A stretch of 60,000 nucleotides of DNA from Antedon mediterranea (GCF_964355755.1 NC_092672.1:1924001-1984000); one strand, 5' to 3'. Counted from the first letter of the stretch, positions 1 to 11,207 are shown. Made by a program: numbers and translations. The notes: generated by a model from the letters alone, not told the origin.

Positions 1-558
1 TGCAAAATGATAACATCTGCAAACCAAGTCATCTGCTCTCTCTGCTGGGTTACATCTAAAATTGCGTCGTCTGCTACAAAATTCACTCTCTGACCCCCAA
101 TGCTGTTTTGCATCTAACATTACATGCTAAAATTCACTCTCTGCTGGGTTACATCTAAAATTGCGTCGTCTGCTACAAAATTAACTCTCTGACCCACAAT
201 GCTGTTTTGCATCTAACATTGCATGCTAAAATTCACTCTCTGCTGAGTTACATCTAAAATTGCGTCGTCTGCTACAAAATTCACTCTCTGACCCCCAATG
301 CTGGTTTGCATCTAACATTGCATGCTAAAATTCACTCTCTGCTGGGTTACATCTACAATTGCGTCGTCTGCTACAAAATTAACTCTCTGACCCACAATGC
401 TGTTTTGCATCTAACATTGCACTCTATAATTCACACTTGTTGCATCTAAAATTGTGTCATCTTCTACAAAATTCATTCTCTGACCCATCTAAAATTGTAC
501 ACCCACGTTTTTTTCACATATAAAACTACGTCGTCTACTACACAATGTCTGATCCTAA
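1..558. repeat. 99-bp tandem repeat array, about 5 units, built from ~50-bp half-units
   Basis: The anchor TGCTGGGTT (once TGCTGAGTT) recurs at 43, 142, 241 and 340, exactly 99 bp apart. A decayed unit follows to about 558. Each unit contains CTACAAAATTCACTCTCTGACCC and TGCTAAAATTCACTCTCTGCTGG, which share AAAATTCACTCTCTG about 50 bp apart, and two variants of CATCTAA(A/C)ATTG. The 99-mer therefore looks like a diverged dimer. The array seems to reach the left edge and may continue beyond it. Confidence 0.9.
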
Positions 559-1113
559 TGGAGTTTATAGCAGTGATGGAGTAAGAGCCTACTAATAATA
601 ATTGCCTCCTTGTAAATTATAAATTTTTTTGGAACCAAAACCAAATTATTATCAATATTTTTTATACTATAATACAATCTTACCTGTATCGTGACTATAA
701 AAGAATAATATTTTAATATAAAAATTGAAAATGTTAATTAGTATGCCTTCTAGCTTTAAATTTCCCACAACAAAATCAATAAGTCTTCATACCATGAAAT
801 AATAAATAGATTACTATGAAAAAGTATATAAAATCAATTAATATCTAGGTATATTAACAGTAATTAATCTAAATTTCATTTTTATATTACCGTTCATTCA
901 ACCATTCCTTTGAAATTGATAAAGGTTTTAAATCGATTCCCTTACTTAAAATGTTATTTACAAATATTTTCGGCAAGATAAAATGTTTTAGATCTAGATA
1001 AAATATTAGAAAAGTAAAGAAATGAACTACCTATAACGTACTTAAAGATACAATTTAATTAGCTTTATTTCCGTCCCACCTTCCAAAAATATAAACAAAA
1101 CTAAAGAAATATA

Positions 1114-1289
1114 CATTCAACTCTCCCAATACAGGACTCTCTGAAAACCAGAAACTCGACGAAAACCAGACTTTTCTTGAAGTCCAAAAGGTCCAAAATT
1201 CATTTTTACCATTAAAAACACATTCTGAATACCAGACTTTCCAGAAAACCAGCCAGTCCAAAGGTGTCCGGTATTTGGAGAGTTGACTG
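1114..1289. mobile_element. TA-flanked MITE with CAGTCAACTCTCC ends (Tc1/mariner or pogo type)
   Basis: 176 bp. The left end is CATTCAACTCTCCCAATAC and the right end is GTATTTGGAGAGTTGACTG, imperfect inverted repeats flanked by TA on both sides (1112-1113, 1290-1291). The interior repeats the phrase AAAACCAGA and reads almost like a pyrimidine-poor fill. It is about 85-90% similar by eye to the copy at 5520-5705. No transposase is encoded. A short minus-strand open frame across it is incidental. Confidence 0.85.
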
Positions 1290-3082
1290 TATAAATAAAT
1301 CTATATTGGTCTTTTTTGTATCAAGCACTTTTTGATGCAGATAATTATATAAAGTATTAATTCTAAAGAAATATTTTAAAAAAACTCTAAACCGCCCAGT
1401 TTATTAGGTCCACCAGACCATCAATACTGAAGGTGTCTTCACAAGATAAAATAAATAAAAATAAAGTGATATACTGAAGTGAACATGCTAAATGGATACA
1501 TGAACAAAGCAATAAAAATAAAATGTAGTTAATATTCAACGTAGAATATTTTTTATTTTATTAATTGAGTGTTACGAATGATATTTAATATTATAATTTA
1601 TTTATGGCCAGGAGTAGAACATTAATGAATAGACAATGATTAATATACCACATACTAACGACATTAATGCATGTTTTCACACCATGTTTGTATCAATATA
1701 CGTGATCATATTATAAATTAGAAATATATTATCTAGAAATATTCTTGAAAACAGATTTTCAAACAATATTTACTGATATCTCTGAAAATAGGCGTTGATT
1801 TCAGCTCCGATGATGAGAATAGTATTCTTGAAACATGTCACAGCATCTTAAGGCAGTTTGCTATTCATCAAATGCCTGACAATTTTTGGTGGAATATTTT
1901 ATTTGATATGATTTATCTCTGAATAACTGGCAAACAATGTAAAAAAATATGATATGGATCAGAATAATATTCTAAAATTTGGTGACAACCAAATTTTAGA
2001 TAATATAAAATAATAAATTGAACAAAATTATTATTTACTAAAGTTTTTTTATTTTTATATTTCTTCATGTTGCTTAGATTCATAAAAACTGGATATATTT
2101 TTCACTACATGCAATTTTGAACACATATTGCTGTAAATTATATGTTATTTAAATGAATTCTCTTAAAGATTCTTGCCACAAAGCCACAAAGCAGTCACAA
2201 GAAAGAAATCTACATGAGAACCAAGGGAGAAGTCCAAACTACTCAAGTTTACGTTGATTCCTACTTCTTTAACTTTCATTCTTCAAACTTTTTTTGTTCT
2301 AGATTTCATCAAACAAGAAAAACAAAGTTATGGCTCAAAGATACTGAAACATATCCAGCATTTAAATTGATTTGTTTACTATCTTCTAACAAAAGGCAAC
2401 AGCACACCACTTCAAGACAGGTAATAGGTCAACATTTACAAATCATTAAAAATGGATTCATCTCATTTCACTGACAAACTTCCTGGTCAAAACTGCAGAT
2501 AAGCAAAACACAAACAAGGTAGAAGTTCTAATGATGTATCAAATGTAATGTGAAACCAAAAATGGAGGCATGCAAAGATTTCCTTTGTTTTAGATGGAAT
2601 GTTAAGGGCCTAAAGACAATTTGCATATAAGTATGATAGAGCAGTTATTAATAAGAGAATTTTTTTTAATAAAGGTGATGTGATCAAATCCATGCCAAAC
2701 TACTCTTTTGGCAATTCTTGACAATTATTGAACATTCTTCAACTAAATTAATTTTGTTTTAATTTTAGAAATCAGGACAAGTTTCCATAAATATGGTATA
2801 ACTACAGTATATTGATGATATGGTATTTAAAAAATATTTTTTGTTTACTTTAAGATGAAGGCAGGTATTAATAAGGTGTTCCTTTACACACAATATTGGC
2901 ATTTACATTTTTAAATTTTATAAGTTACATTTTACAGCTAAGAACTTAGCAATAATCAGGACTTAACTTAAACCGCATTTTTTTTATACTTTTTATCTAT
3001 CAGTACCATTAGAAAGAGAAATGACAAATTACAAAGAAAATACAAAATTTGAATGATGAAGGCAACATTTATCTAAATACTG

Positions 3083-3218
3083 CCAGGGCCATAGCCACCA
3101 GTACGGTTGGTAAGGTTTGAACCTGACCACTTTTTCACAGAGGTCTTTGACAACCCAGTGGCTTGAACAGAGACTGTTCCTTTCAAAAACTGCACCGTTT
3201 TATTTCTTATGACTACAG
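3083..3218 (+). repeat. Dispersed SINE-like repeat, copy 1 of 3
   Basis: About 135 bp shared with 32506-32638 and 51946-52080. Landmarks in order are GGCCATAGCCACC, TTGGTAAGGTTTGAACCTGA, TCACAGAGGTCTTTGACAA, CCAGTGGCTTGAACA and CTTTATTTC near the end. All three copies lie in the same orientation. GGTTTGAACCTG resembles a degenerate pol III B box, but a matching A box is not clear, so class is left open. A 94-codon minus-strand open frame here is repeat sequence, not a gene. Confidence 0.75.
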
Positions 3219-3987
3219 CACTGACAGCAGAGTAGTGTAAAGAAAGGTTTAAGATGAAGAGACAAAATTCAAAGCAGTTAGAAGATTCATAATGTATGTC
3301 AGCCATGGATGATGAGAGAAAGAAAGTATAGGATAAATAAATGATTGAAACTTTCAAGAAATAAATGCCACCTTGTTAGAAATAAATCATTAATGACATG
3401 TCCGGATAAATTTTGCTTTTTTGAAAAATTGTTTTATAATTTCGCTTGAAAATTACATTTATATGTAGACGAAAATAGACGACTATAGAATGGATTTGCA
3501 TCAAATTATTTAAATTACAGCTTGAATATTATTATAAAGACAATTTTACAGTTATTTCCTAAAATATGTAATTTTTTTTGTAGATTAAAAAAATGTTTCT
3601 CGCATATCCATCTAAATATGAATATGCATAATATATGCATAATTATGAATGTTCATAATTTTGCAATCCAGTCAAAAGAGTAAATTAATAAATTAAATGA
3701 ATATGGATTATGTATTATTATGAATATGTATTATTATGAATATAAATAATTACGCATTCATAGTTAGAAATATGCCTAATTATGAATATTCAACATTAAG
3801 TTTGAAATTAATAATGGAATTAAATTTGAGCAGAAATACGCAAAGCTGGATTGGTTGTCATAGTACCCAGGGTGGATCCAGGATGTTTAAAACAGGGAAG
3901 CACTGTATAATATTAACAGTTTATTAGCAGTTCATATATTTATTTTAACAGGAATGAGATTGACCTCTAGCCATAAAAGGATGGGTA

Positions 3988-4021
3988 AGACCTTTGACAT
4001 GTTGACCTTTGACATGGTGAC
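3988..4021. repeat. Short duplication of GACCTTTGACATG
   Basis: GACCTTTGACATG occurs twice, 15 bp apart, just left of the MITE at 4044. Each copy contains TGACCTTTGAC or a close relative, which resembles a DR1 nuclear-receptor half-site pair. Function is not shown. Confidence 0.4.
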
Positions 4022-4043
4022 AATCTGATGGACATTTGTCTAA

Positions 4044-4205
4044 AGCTCTGTCTACATTATCAAACTAGTTTGACAAAAAAAGTGTGATGTTCCCAAATAT
4101 GGGTAGTGATATTCCCAAATATGGTAGTGATATGACATCATCATGTCCATATATGGGTACATCCAATTTTGTTGGCACATACAGTTTGATAGTGTAGACA
4201 GAACT
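4044..4205 (+). mobile_element. PIF/Harbinger-like MITE, copy a (full length)
   Basis: The left end AGCTCTGTCTACATTATCAA and the right end TTGATAGTGTAGACAGAACT form inverted repeats. A perfect TAA flanks both sides (4041-4043, 4206-4208), the TWA target duplication typical of PIF/Harbinger. Inside are two 21-bp units containing AAATATGGTAGTGATAT, then GACATCATCATGTCCATATA. No coding capacity. Confidence 0.9.
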
Positions 4206-4644
4206 TAACATGGAGAACATTTCTGATTTGTTCCTTTTAAGTGACAGCATGACATTATTACAATGATTGTCTTTAGTAGAGATCCTATGTGAATGTAATG
4301 AGATTGTAATAAGAAGCACTTAGATGCATTGTTTGATTACATAATATCATTTTGTATAATTGCATGTTGTATCTTAAGTGTGTTTTAATAATTTCTTATA
4401 AACCTAAGTTACAGGTATATTATTAAACAAATGCTATATTCAGTCAAAATATTCTTCATTTACTTGATTGACAATGTTTTGTGTGTTGATGATTTTTGTG
4501 AGCTGTTTAGAAATTCTGTACATACAATTTTTTTTTTCTGCTTCTTGCACACATTGGATATCTATGTTATAATATGCCAAAATAAATAAAAAAATAAAAA
4601 TTTATGTGCAGCTCCGAGATTTTGTAAATTTGTTGTTGTTTTGT

Positions 4645-4860
4645 AGTACTTATATACACAGCATAAACTGACACCACTACCTTGAGAAAGTGCGATGCTA
4701 ACGCACAAAACGTTGGTAAGTTTCAACGTTTATTCTCACCTTCATGAAAAACGAAAATTTGATTTCAAAAATATTTTGGAAAGGAGATGAATTTTTTTCA
4801 ATTTTATATATACAGTATATATATTTAGCTTTTCGCTTTATTTTTGTATCTCCATTGAGA
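4645..4860 (+). mobile_element. Penelope-like element relic with hammerhead-like fold
   Basis: ACTGACACCACTACCTTGAG is followed by GTGCGATGCTAACGCAC (a perfect 5-bp stem) and AAAACGTTGGTAAG. Penelope-like elements carry hammerhead ribozymes ending in ...GAAACGTTGGT near their repeats, and this arrangement resembles a decayed version: CTTGAGAAA for CTGANGA and AAAA for GAAA. No reverse transcriptase or GIY-YIG piece was seen. Element boundaries are approximate. Confidence 0.4.
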
Positions 4861-5405
4861 TCCAGTCACTGATACCCACAGCATTGTCATTTTTTTTCAG
4901 TAATTTGCCTTTGGATTTATATATTATAATATTTATGTATATATACTTATAGTAGTAATAATAGTACTATTTTGGATTACTATGTTTCATACAATAATAA
5001 ATAAATGAAGTAAAATAAATAAAGTAAAAATATAATAATCATACATGGATGGTTTCAATTAAAATTGCAGATATTTAGGAATAATTAAAATTCAAGATGT
5101 ATGCTAAATTAAACATTTGCTTTATAACTTTTTAAAGTCTAGTAAAATTTGCATATTAACGTAACAATCTTATATTCAAATACAAACATGAATCCTTATT
5201 TTCCAAGTACCATCCCTGATCAATAAAAAAAGCCAAGTACAATGCAATTATCTGTTTGCTTTATTCCGAATGACAAAATAAAACAATTGTATGTATGAAA
5301 GTGAGATAAACATAAAATGACAAAAGAAAGTAAATTACGAGACAATTACATATCACATAATTGTTTTCTGGGCGCAATTAAAAAATGCTGCTAGTAATAA
5401 TTGTT

Positions 5406-5437
5406 AAGATCTTTTATCATATTTGATAAAAGACCTT
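5406..5437. repeat. Stem-loop, perfect 10-bp core
   Basis: TCTTTTATCA (5410-5419) and TGATAAAAGA (5424-5433) pair with a 4-nt loop. The stem extends by three more pairs after one mismatch. It lies at the start of the tandem duplication. Confidence 0.7.
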
Positions 5438-5870
5438 ATAATGATTGTTCTACCTCCCTCTGTTTACTAATTAGTTATTATGATGCAAATTGACTGTTGT
5501 TTCTGAAATAACTATAATACAGTCAACTCTCCCAATACCGGACTCTCTGAAAACCAGAAACTCTCCCAATACCAGACTTTTTTTGAGGACCAAAAGGTCC
5601 CAAATTTATTTTTACCATTAAAAACACATTCCGAATACCAGACTTTCTGGAAAACCAGACTTATTTGGCCGGCCCAAAGGTATCCAGTATTTGGAGAGTT
5701 GACTGTACATCAATGGTATTTAGTTTAGTTTTAATTAAAAGAGATCTTATAACGATTGTTCTACCTCCCTCTGTTTACTTTATTAGTTATGTTACAAATT
5801 ATTGTTTTGCAACTATATACCAATACAACATCAACGGTATTTAATTTATTTTTAATTAAAAGAGAACAAA
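5425..5870 (+). repeat. Old tandem duplication of ~130 bp, split in its first copy by a MITE
   Basis: Copy 1 starts GACCTTATAATGATTGTTC and runs to the MITE at 5520, resuming at 5708 with CATCAATGGTATTTAG...TTAATTAAAAGAG. Copy 2 (from about 5748) repeats GATTGTTCTACCTCCCTCTG and ends ACATCAACGGTATTTAAT...TTAATTAAAAGAG at about 5870. Copy 2 has no MITE and so shows the pre-insertion arrangement. Confidence 0.85.
5520..5705. mobile_element. TA-flanked MITE with CAGTCAACTCTCC ends, copy 2
   Basis: 186 bp. The left end is CAGTCAACTCTCCCAATACC and the right end is GTATTTGGAGAGTTGACTG, with TA at 5518-5519 and 5706-5707. Family ends and TA duplication fit Tc1/mariner or pogo/Tigger. It contains an internal echo of its own end, CTCTCCCAATACCAGACT, at about 5562. 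It sits inside copy 1 of the tandem duplication. Confidence 0.9.
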
Positions 5871-5929
5871 CAAAGTATTACAAGCCCACTAATATAGCCA
5901 TCTGACTTATTTTGCGTTCATTATGTTGG

Positions 5930-6250
5930 TATAATATTTCACGTCAAAAGCAGAATAATACGTAGCCTTCTCGACGGCAATTCCTGATTTTAAACGTCAA
6001 TCACACACGTCCGTGTTTGTGATTGGACGCGACAAATTATGATCAATTCGTTGGACTGATAAATCCATAATGAAGCATCTTAGTAGGACGACACGGAACG
6101 AAGTTAGTTATATTGCATTTTTCATTTGTTTCATTACCGAGTCATTCGGTTACTTACGCGTTCATTTATGCTAATTTGAAGAGCCAACTTCTAAGGTCAG
6201 TTCTGACAGCTCACTCAAAAGCAATTCTTTTTATCACAGAACTATCGTTT
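5930..6250. promoter_or_regulatory. CpG-bearing, higher-complexity intronic block (possible regulatory element)
   Basis: Against AT-rich flanks this stretch has many CpGs and balanced sequence. It includes a 33-bp inverted repeat (5996-6028) with arms GTCAATCACACACG and GTTTGTGATTGGAC, and ATGCTAATTTG (POU/homeodomain-like). No open frame of note. Function is inferred from composition only. Confidence 0.3.
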
Positions 6251-7719
6251 CTGATGTACAAATGTTATTTTTAAACTACATTGAGATTATAAAACCCCTT
6301 GAAAAGACAAAAAAACACATTTTCATATCAACCCATGTAGGACCTACTTAAAAATTCCACCAATTTGGTTTCCCTCTAAACAGTTTATTAAGATCTTTTA
6401 CATACCGTATTCTGTTTCAAAATAATGTTCAGGGCAGATGTCCAATTAGTTTCTCATTTTATTTTATGCAAATTATATACTTTTCTTGGTAACAATTATG
6501 ACAATTTACTTGCAATTATCCAAACTATAGAGCATAATGTATACTGTATGATGGATAGCTTTTAGTATTATATTGTTAGGGTTGTACTGTAGTGATGTAT
6601 CTATCCTAAGTGCACTTTTTTCTTGAACTATTATTATAGGCCTATTATATATTCTATTTACATTAAGTAGAGTGGGATGTAAAATATTCATTATACACAC
6701 TGTGATTAGATAAATAAGCAATGTAATTATGAATTTAATGACATTGTGTGCCTGCTATTCTTTACTGCAGTAATCACTATTTAAGCCATGGAACATTACG
6801 TCCAATATCTTCAAGAGTGTGAGACACAGGGTGAGAATTCTAGGCTGGGCCATCTGAGAATGGCCTTGTGGTCATTACAATCATACATACGTACTATGCT
6901 TAATTGGAATACACAATGTATCTCTAGCCTAGAATATATTACATGCAACGTGGCATTGTTTTGAATGTTATGCACGCTATAAGAATCACAGTATGGTATT
7001 GAGTGAAACAGCTTGCTATCCCAGCATTCATTGTCTAAGAATCAATGTACAAAAAAGCAGCTCAAATAAAACAAAAATGACCCCGTTAAATGATCTATAT
7101 CATAACGGCATTCAGTAGATACAATGCAGACAATAAAAAGAGAGTTTTAAACAATTCTGGAAATTGTTATATTATTGGCGCAAAACAAAATGGGGCAATA
7201 AAAGATATAGAATAAAAATAATAAAATAGGAATTACTTTTGCCTGTTTGTATGTTGTTTGATAGCTTTCAGCAATTATTTTAAAACATACAAATGTACTA
7301 CAAATGTGAAAACTGTAATACAATACATAACTAGTTTTTGAAGATGTCTTGAGAACACACTAATAATATACGGTTATGTACGATCTATGATGCTATGATT
7401 TGAAGATTTACAAGATCCATTTTGATCCTAACTTCAAGCAAAATCTTTTGTGATAGAGAAATCTAATTATTATATTGAGCAACTAAAAATTAACGACTCT
7501 TCCGTGGGGAATGGTTTAATCATAGTATAATACTGTGGGATCCAGGTATAATTTTACTGATGGTGACAGTAATAATATTGAATGTAATTTACTCCTATCC
7601 TTTAATACCAAAGAGTAACCAACCAGATCTAATTTATTTTTGTCAACAATCGTAACTTATTTTCATATAGTTATTGGTATTTATTTTGATGGTGTATATA
7701 TTTTTATCAATAATATACA

Positions 7720-7812
7720 TTAACAAGCTTCATCATTATTATAAATAGCACGTTCTGCTATTTTGCGCCATTGATTCCTGTCATGGGCCGAGTGTGTCTT
7801 AAGTGGGCCAGT
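7720..7812 (-). pseudogene. LINE reverse-transcriptase C-terminal fragment
   Basis: The minus strand reads GPLKTHSAHDRNQWRKIAER then AIYNNDEAC and a stop. The pattern D-R-x-x-W-R-K-I-A-x-R-A close to the stop is typical of the C-terminus of ORF2 in non-LTR retrotransposons of the CR1/Jockey/RTE kind. Upstream the frame dissolves into AT-rich sequence, so only about 30 codons remain, consistent with a 5'-truncated insertion. It lies in the intron, same strand as the Musashi gene. Confidence 0.75.
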
Positions 7813-7871
7813 ATAATATAAAACAAAAAATATTATATGTAGTAATATTTAATATTTTCACTAATGAGATC

Positions 7872-8007
7872 CTAATCTTGGACACCTTTGAGCTGGTTTT
7901 CTTCTTGTTTGTTCAGAATGTGAATTTAACGACAACAATAATTTGGGAGAAATGGTTTTAGGAGAGTTTTCAGTTTCTAGAGAATCTGGCATTGGAAAAG
8001 TTGACTG
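7872..8007. mobile_element. Decayed copy of the CAGTCAACTCTCC MITE family
   Basis: Read in the opposite order to the 1114 copy, it shares TTGGACACCTTTGA, GCTGGTTTTCT, TTCAGAATGTG, GGGAGAAATGGTTTT and ends GTTGACTG before TA at 8008-8009. The left terminus is lost. It lies 80 bp from the 49-bp exon. Confidence 0.6.
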
Positions 8008-8088
8008 TAGTGAAATATCAAGACAAGACGTTTTGATATTTAACTGTGTTGTTTATCATTAATAATCGTAATTATTATTTGACCTTAC

Positions 8089-8137
8089 CTCTGTGTCTGT
8101 TGGTCGTTTTATCTATCATTAACATAGCGTCCTCTAC
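8089..8137 (-). CDS. MSI: Musashi/Rbp6-family internal exon: middle of RRM2
   Basis: Minus-strand exon of 49 bp, 16 codons plus one base. It reads VEDAMLMIDKTTNRHR and the first base of a Gly codon. The acceptor is TTGTCATTGCAG (plus 8138-8149) and the donor is GTAAGG (plus 8083-8088). It continues exon 40433-40525 in phase 0: ...YFCQYGK followed by VEDAMLM. In Musashi proteins this stretch is RRM2 beta-2, beta-3 and the start of RNP1 (family pattern DAMLMFDKTTNRHRG). Here an Ile stands where Phe is usual. The exon ends in phase 1, so the next exon should start by completing Gly and encode FGFVTF. I read the minus strand from 8088 to 1 and did not find it, so it is probably beyond the left edge. 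The exon is too short to be found by ORF length. Confidence 0.93.
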
Positions 8138-8616
8138 CTGCAATGACAACAAATTTAAAGAATTATTAATTAACAGAAAAATTAAAAATATTAAACAATA
8201 AAAAAAAAAAAAGTACATAATTGAGAAACAAATACATCAGCAGATCTTCTCACAAATGCCAATATTTCGTTACGAGTATAAACAAATATTTTAATATAAA
8301 ACTGAAACAAAATCATGTTTAAACACTTTGTTGAAATAAAAATCAAATATTACTATAAATTATATCATTTCCCACCTTGTTATCAAAACAAATGTTCTTA
8401 TCAATGTAAATTTATTAACTGTTTCTCATATACATTAATACAACTTTGATTTGATTTCTTTGGACCAATATAATAATATTACAGTTGCCTTTAGCATTCC
8501 AATTAATAATAAGAGGCTGACTACTGCCTATTAATTATTTAAATGTATGTAGAACATTTTATTGTTTTTCAATCATAATTTATCAAGAAAAGTAAGGTGT
8601 CCCAAGTGGGTTTTTA

Positions 8617-8695
8617 CCAGGCCTAACTGATAGGTAATTCAGCCTATCCACTCAACCAATTTACCCAGCCTAACTGATAGGTAATTCACCCAACC
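8617..8695 (+). repeat. 44-bp imperfect tandem duplication
   Basis: CCTAACTGATAGGTAATTCA occurs at about 8623 and 8667, each followed by a CCAACCAAT-like or CCTATCC stretch. Two copies only. Confidence 0.75.
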
Positions 8696-9220
8696 AATGC
8701 AAAAACGTTTGATTAATTATCAAACTATATTATATCCTATCCAACTTTTAATTTACAAAGTAAATAGCGGTTCCGCTTGGGCTTGTTTAAACAGAAATGT
8801 TACCCGGTAATAATTAACTGATTTAACGTGATAGGACCTATATTAAATTAATTTAGTTCCTGTTTCTGTCCATCACATGTCTGTCAAACCATAAAGGTAT
8901 TAGTAGATGGTAAAACAAACCATGATATCAGAAGATCTATTTATCTAAACAGGGAAGTTAATTATAAAATTTAGATCTAAACTAATTTTTACATATTTGG
9001 TTCTCCTTTCTCACGTCATTAATGCAATTTTTCTTTCAGTTCACTTTTTTATTCCTCTGTATCATCTCAGTTGTTTTGTAGGTTTGCGGGGTTTATCAAT
9101 CATTTTTAACAAAAAATTATGATATAGATATATTTTTATTATAACTCACATAGCAAGTGACACTACATGATTCAGTAACTTTTATGTTGGTTCAATGGAG
9201 TTTGCTATGTTTTTTTGGAG

Positions 9221-10760
9221 GTTTATGGCATTTGCAATACCCTAATAAATTGTTCGTTTAGGGTTTCTCCTGAATAGAGGTGTCCCAAAGGTTTATGGCG
9301 TTTGCAATACCCTAATAAATTGTTCTTTTAGGGTGTCCCCTGAATAGAGGTGTCCCAAAGGTTTATGGCGTTTGCAATACCCTAATAAATTGTTCTTTTA
9401 GGGTTTCTCCTGAATAGAGGTGTCCCAAAGGTTTATGGCGTTTGCAATACCCTAATAAATTGTTCGTTTAGGGTGTCCCCTGAATAGAGGTGTCCCAAAG
9501 GTTTATGGTGTTTGCAATACCCTAATAAATTGTTCGTTTAGGGTTTCTCCTGAATAGAGGTGACCCAAAGGTTTATGGTGTTTGCAATACCCTAATAAAT
9601 TGTTCGTTTAGGGTGTCCCCTGAATAGAGGTGTCCCAAAGGTTTATGGCGTTTGCAATATCCTAATAAATTGTTCGTTTAGGGTTTCTCCTGAATAGAGG
9701 TGTCCCAAAGGTTTATGGCGTTTGCAATACCCTAATAAATTGTTCGTTTAGGGTGTCCCCTGAATAGAGGTGTCCCAAAGGTTTATGGTGTTTGCAATAC
9801 CCTAATAAATTGTTCGTTTAGGGTTTCTCCTGAATAGAGGTGACCCAAAGGTTTATGGTGTTTGCAATACCCTAATAAATTGTTCGTTTAGGGTGTCCCC
9901 TGAATAGAGGTGTCCCAAAGGTTTATGGCGTTTGCAATATCCTAATAAATTGTTCGTTTAGGGTTTCTCCTGAATAGAGGTGTCCCAAAGGTTTATGGCG
10001 TTTGCAATACCCTAATAAATTGTTCGTTTAGGGTGTCCCCTGAATAGAGGTGTCCCAAAGGTTTATGGTGTTTGCAATACCCTAATAAATTGTTCGTTTA
10101 GGGTTTCTCCTGAATAGAGGTGTCCCAAAGGTTTATGGTGTTTGCAATACCCTAATAAATTGTTCGTTTAGGGTGTCCCCTGAATAGGTGTGTCCCAAAG
10201 GTTTATGGCGTTTGCAATACCCTAATAAATTGTTCGTTTAGGGTGTCCCCTGAATAGAGGTGTCCCAAAGGTTTATGGCGTTTGCAATACCCTAATAAAT
10301 TGTTCGTTTAGGGTGTCCCCTGAATAGAGGTGTCCCAAAGGTTTATGGCGTTTGCAATACCCTAATAAATTGTTCGTTTAGGGTGTCCCCTGAATAGAGG
10401 TGTCCCAAAGGTTTATGGCGTTTGCAATACCCTAATAAATTGTTCGTTTAGGGTGTCCCCTGAATAGAGGTGTCCCAAAGGTTTATGGCGTTTGCAATAC
10501 CCTAATAAATTGTTCGTTTAGGGTGTCCCCTGAATAGAGGTGTCCCAAAGGTTTATGGTGTTTGCAATACCCTAATAAATTGTTCGTTTAGGGTGTCCCC
10601 TGAATAGAGGTGTCCCAAAGGTTTATGGCGTTTGCAATACCCTAATAAATTGTTCGTTTAGGGTGTCTCCTGAATAGAGGTGTCCCAAAGGTTTATGGCG
10701 TTTGCAATACCCTAATAAATTGTTCGTTTAGGGTGTCCCCTGAATAGAGGTGTCCCAAAG
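9221..10760 (+). repeat. Satellite-like array: exactly 22 units of 70 bp with higher-order structure
   Basis: Each unit starts GTTTATGG(C/T)GTTTGCAATA and ends TGAATAGAGGTGTCCCAAAG. 22 units fill 1540 bp with no insertion or deletion. Variant bases at unit positions 9, 20, 35, 45, 48, 63 reveal nesting: units 1-14 alternate TTTCTCC and TGTCCCC forms (140-bp period), units 5-8 are identical to units 9-12 (280-bp period), and units 15-22 are nearly all one form. A truncated unit begins at 10761. Array units show no spacers and no ORF. Confidence 0.98.
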
Positions 10761-11207
10761 GTTTCATTCTACTGTATGTTAAGTATGTACTTAAAATGTT
10801 TGTACGATTTCTTTCTTTTCTATATATGGCTAGCAGACGCATGGCTATACAAAGACTGTATATTACAATGAACATATTCACGATCATCCTCTCAGTAAAT
10901 GCAGAGTACAGGAATTAACAATAAGCCAATACTCCATAAACACAGCCCGAATGGATTATTCTGGTGAACAAAATGTTGCCGATATAAACCATTAGCAAAT
11001 TCACATACAACAGAGGTTGCAATCCATGTGAATTACTTGACAATTTAGTTACAATAAAAGACTGTTTCTGGGTCAAGACATTCAAAAGTATAATATCGTA
11101 GAATGAAAAAAAGAAGCTTACATAAGCTAAAGTTTTGACATGAATCCACAATCCTATGGATAGGGAGTGGGGTTGGATGGAAGGATAAAATATACAAGAA
11201 AATACAA

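Larger units (their letters stand above)
1..8088 (-). other. MSI: Downstream intronic sequence of the Musashi-family gene (continues left)
   Basis: Sequence 3' of the RNP1-proximal exon. The next RRM2 exon, expected to start by completing Gly and then FGFVTF, was not found, so this is the right-hand end of an intron leaving the window. It holds the 99-bp array, three related MITE copies, a SINE-like repeat, one Harbinger-like MITE, a Penelope-like relic and a LINE tail. I see nothing else in 559-1113, 1290-3080, 3220-3700, 3750-3985, 4210-4640, 4870-5400, 6250-7715 and 8010-8088 apart from AT-rich sequence. Confidence 0.7.

Noticed and set aside
1981-2002. Possible FGFVTF exon (GGTGACAACCAAATTT on plus)
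   Set aside because: The minus translation does not give RNP1 and there is no acceptor at the required phase.
3073-3357. 94-codon minus-strand frame
   Set aside because: About half of it is the dispersed repeat also found at 32506 and 51946, where the frame is not kept.
9221-10760. CRISPR-like array
   Set aside because: Units are contiguous 70-mers with no unique spacers, and the sequence is eukaryotic.
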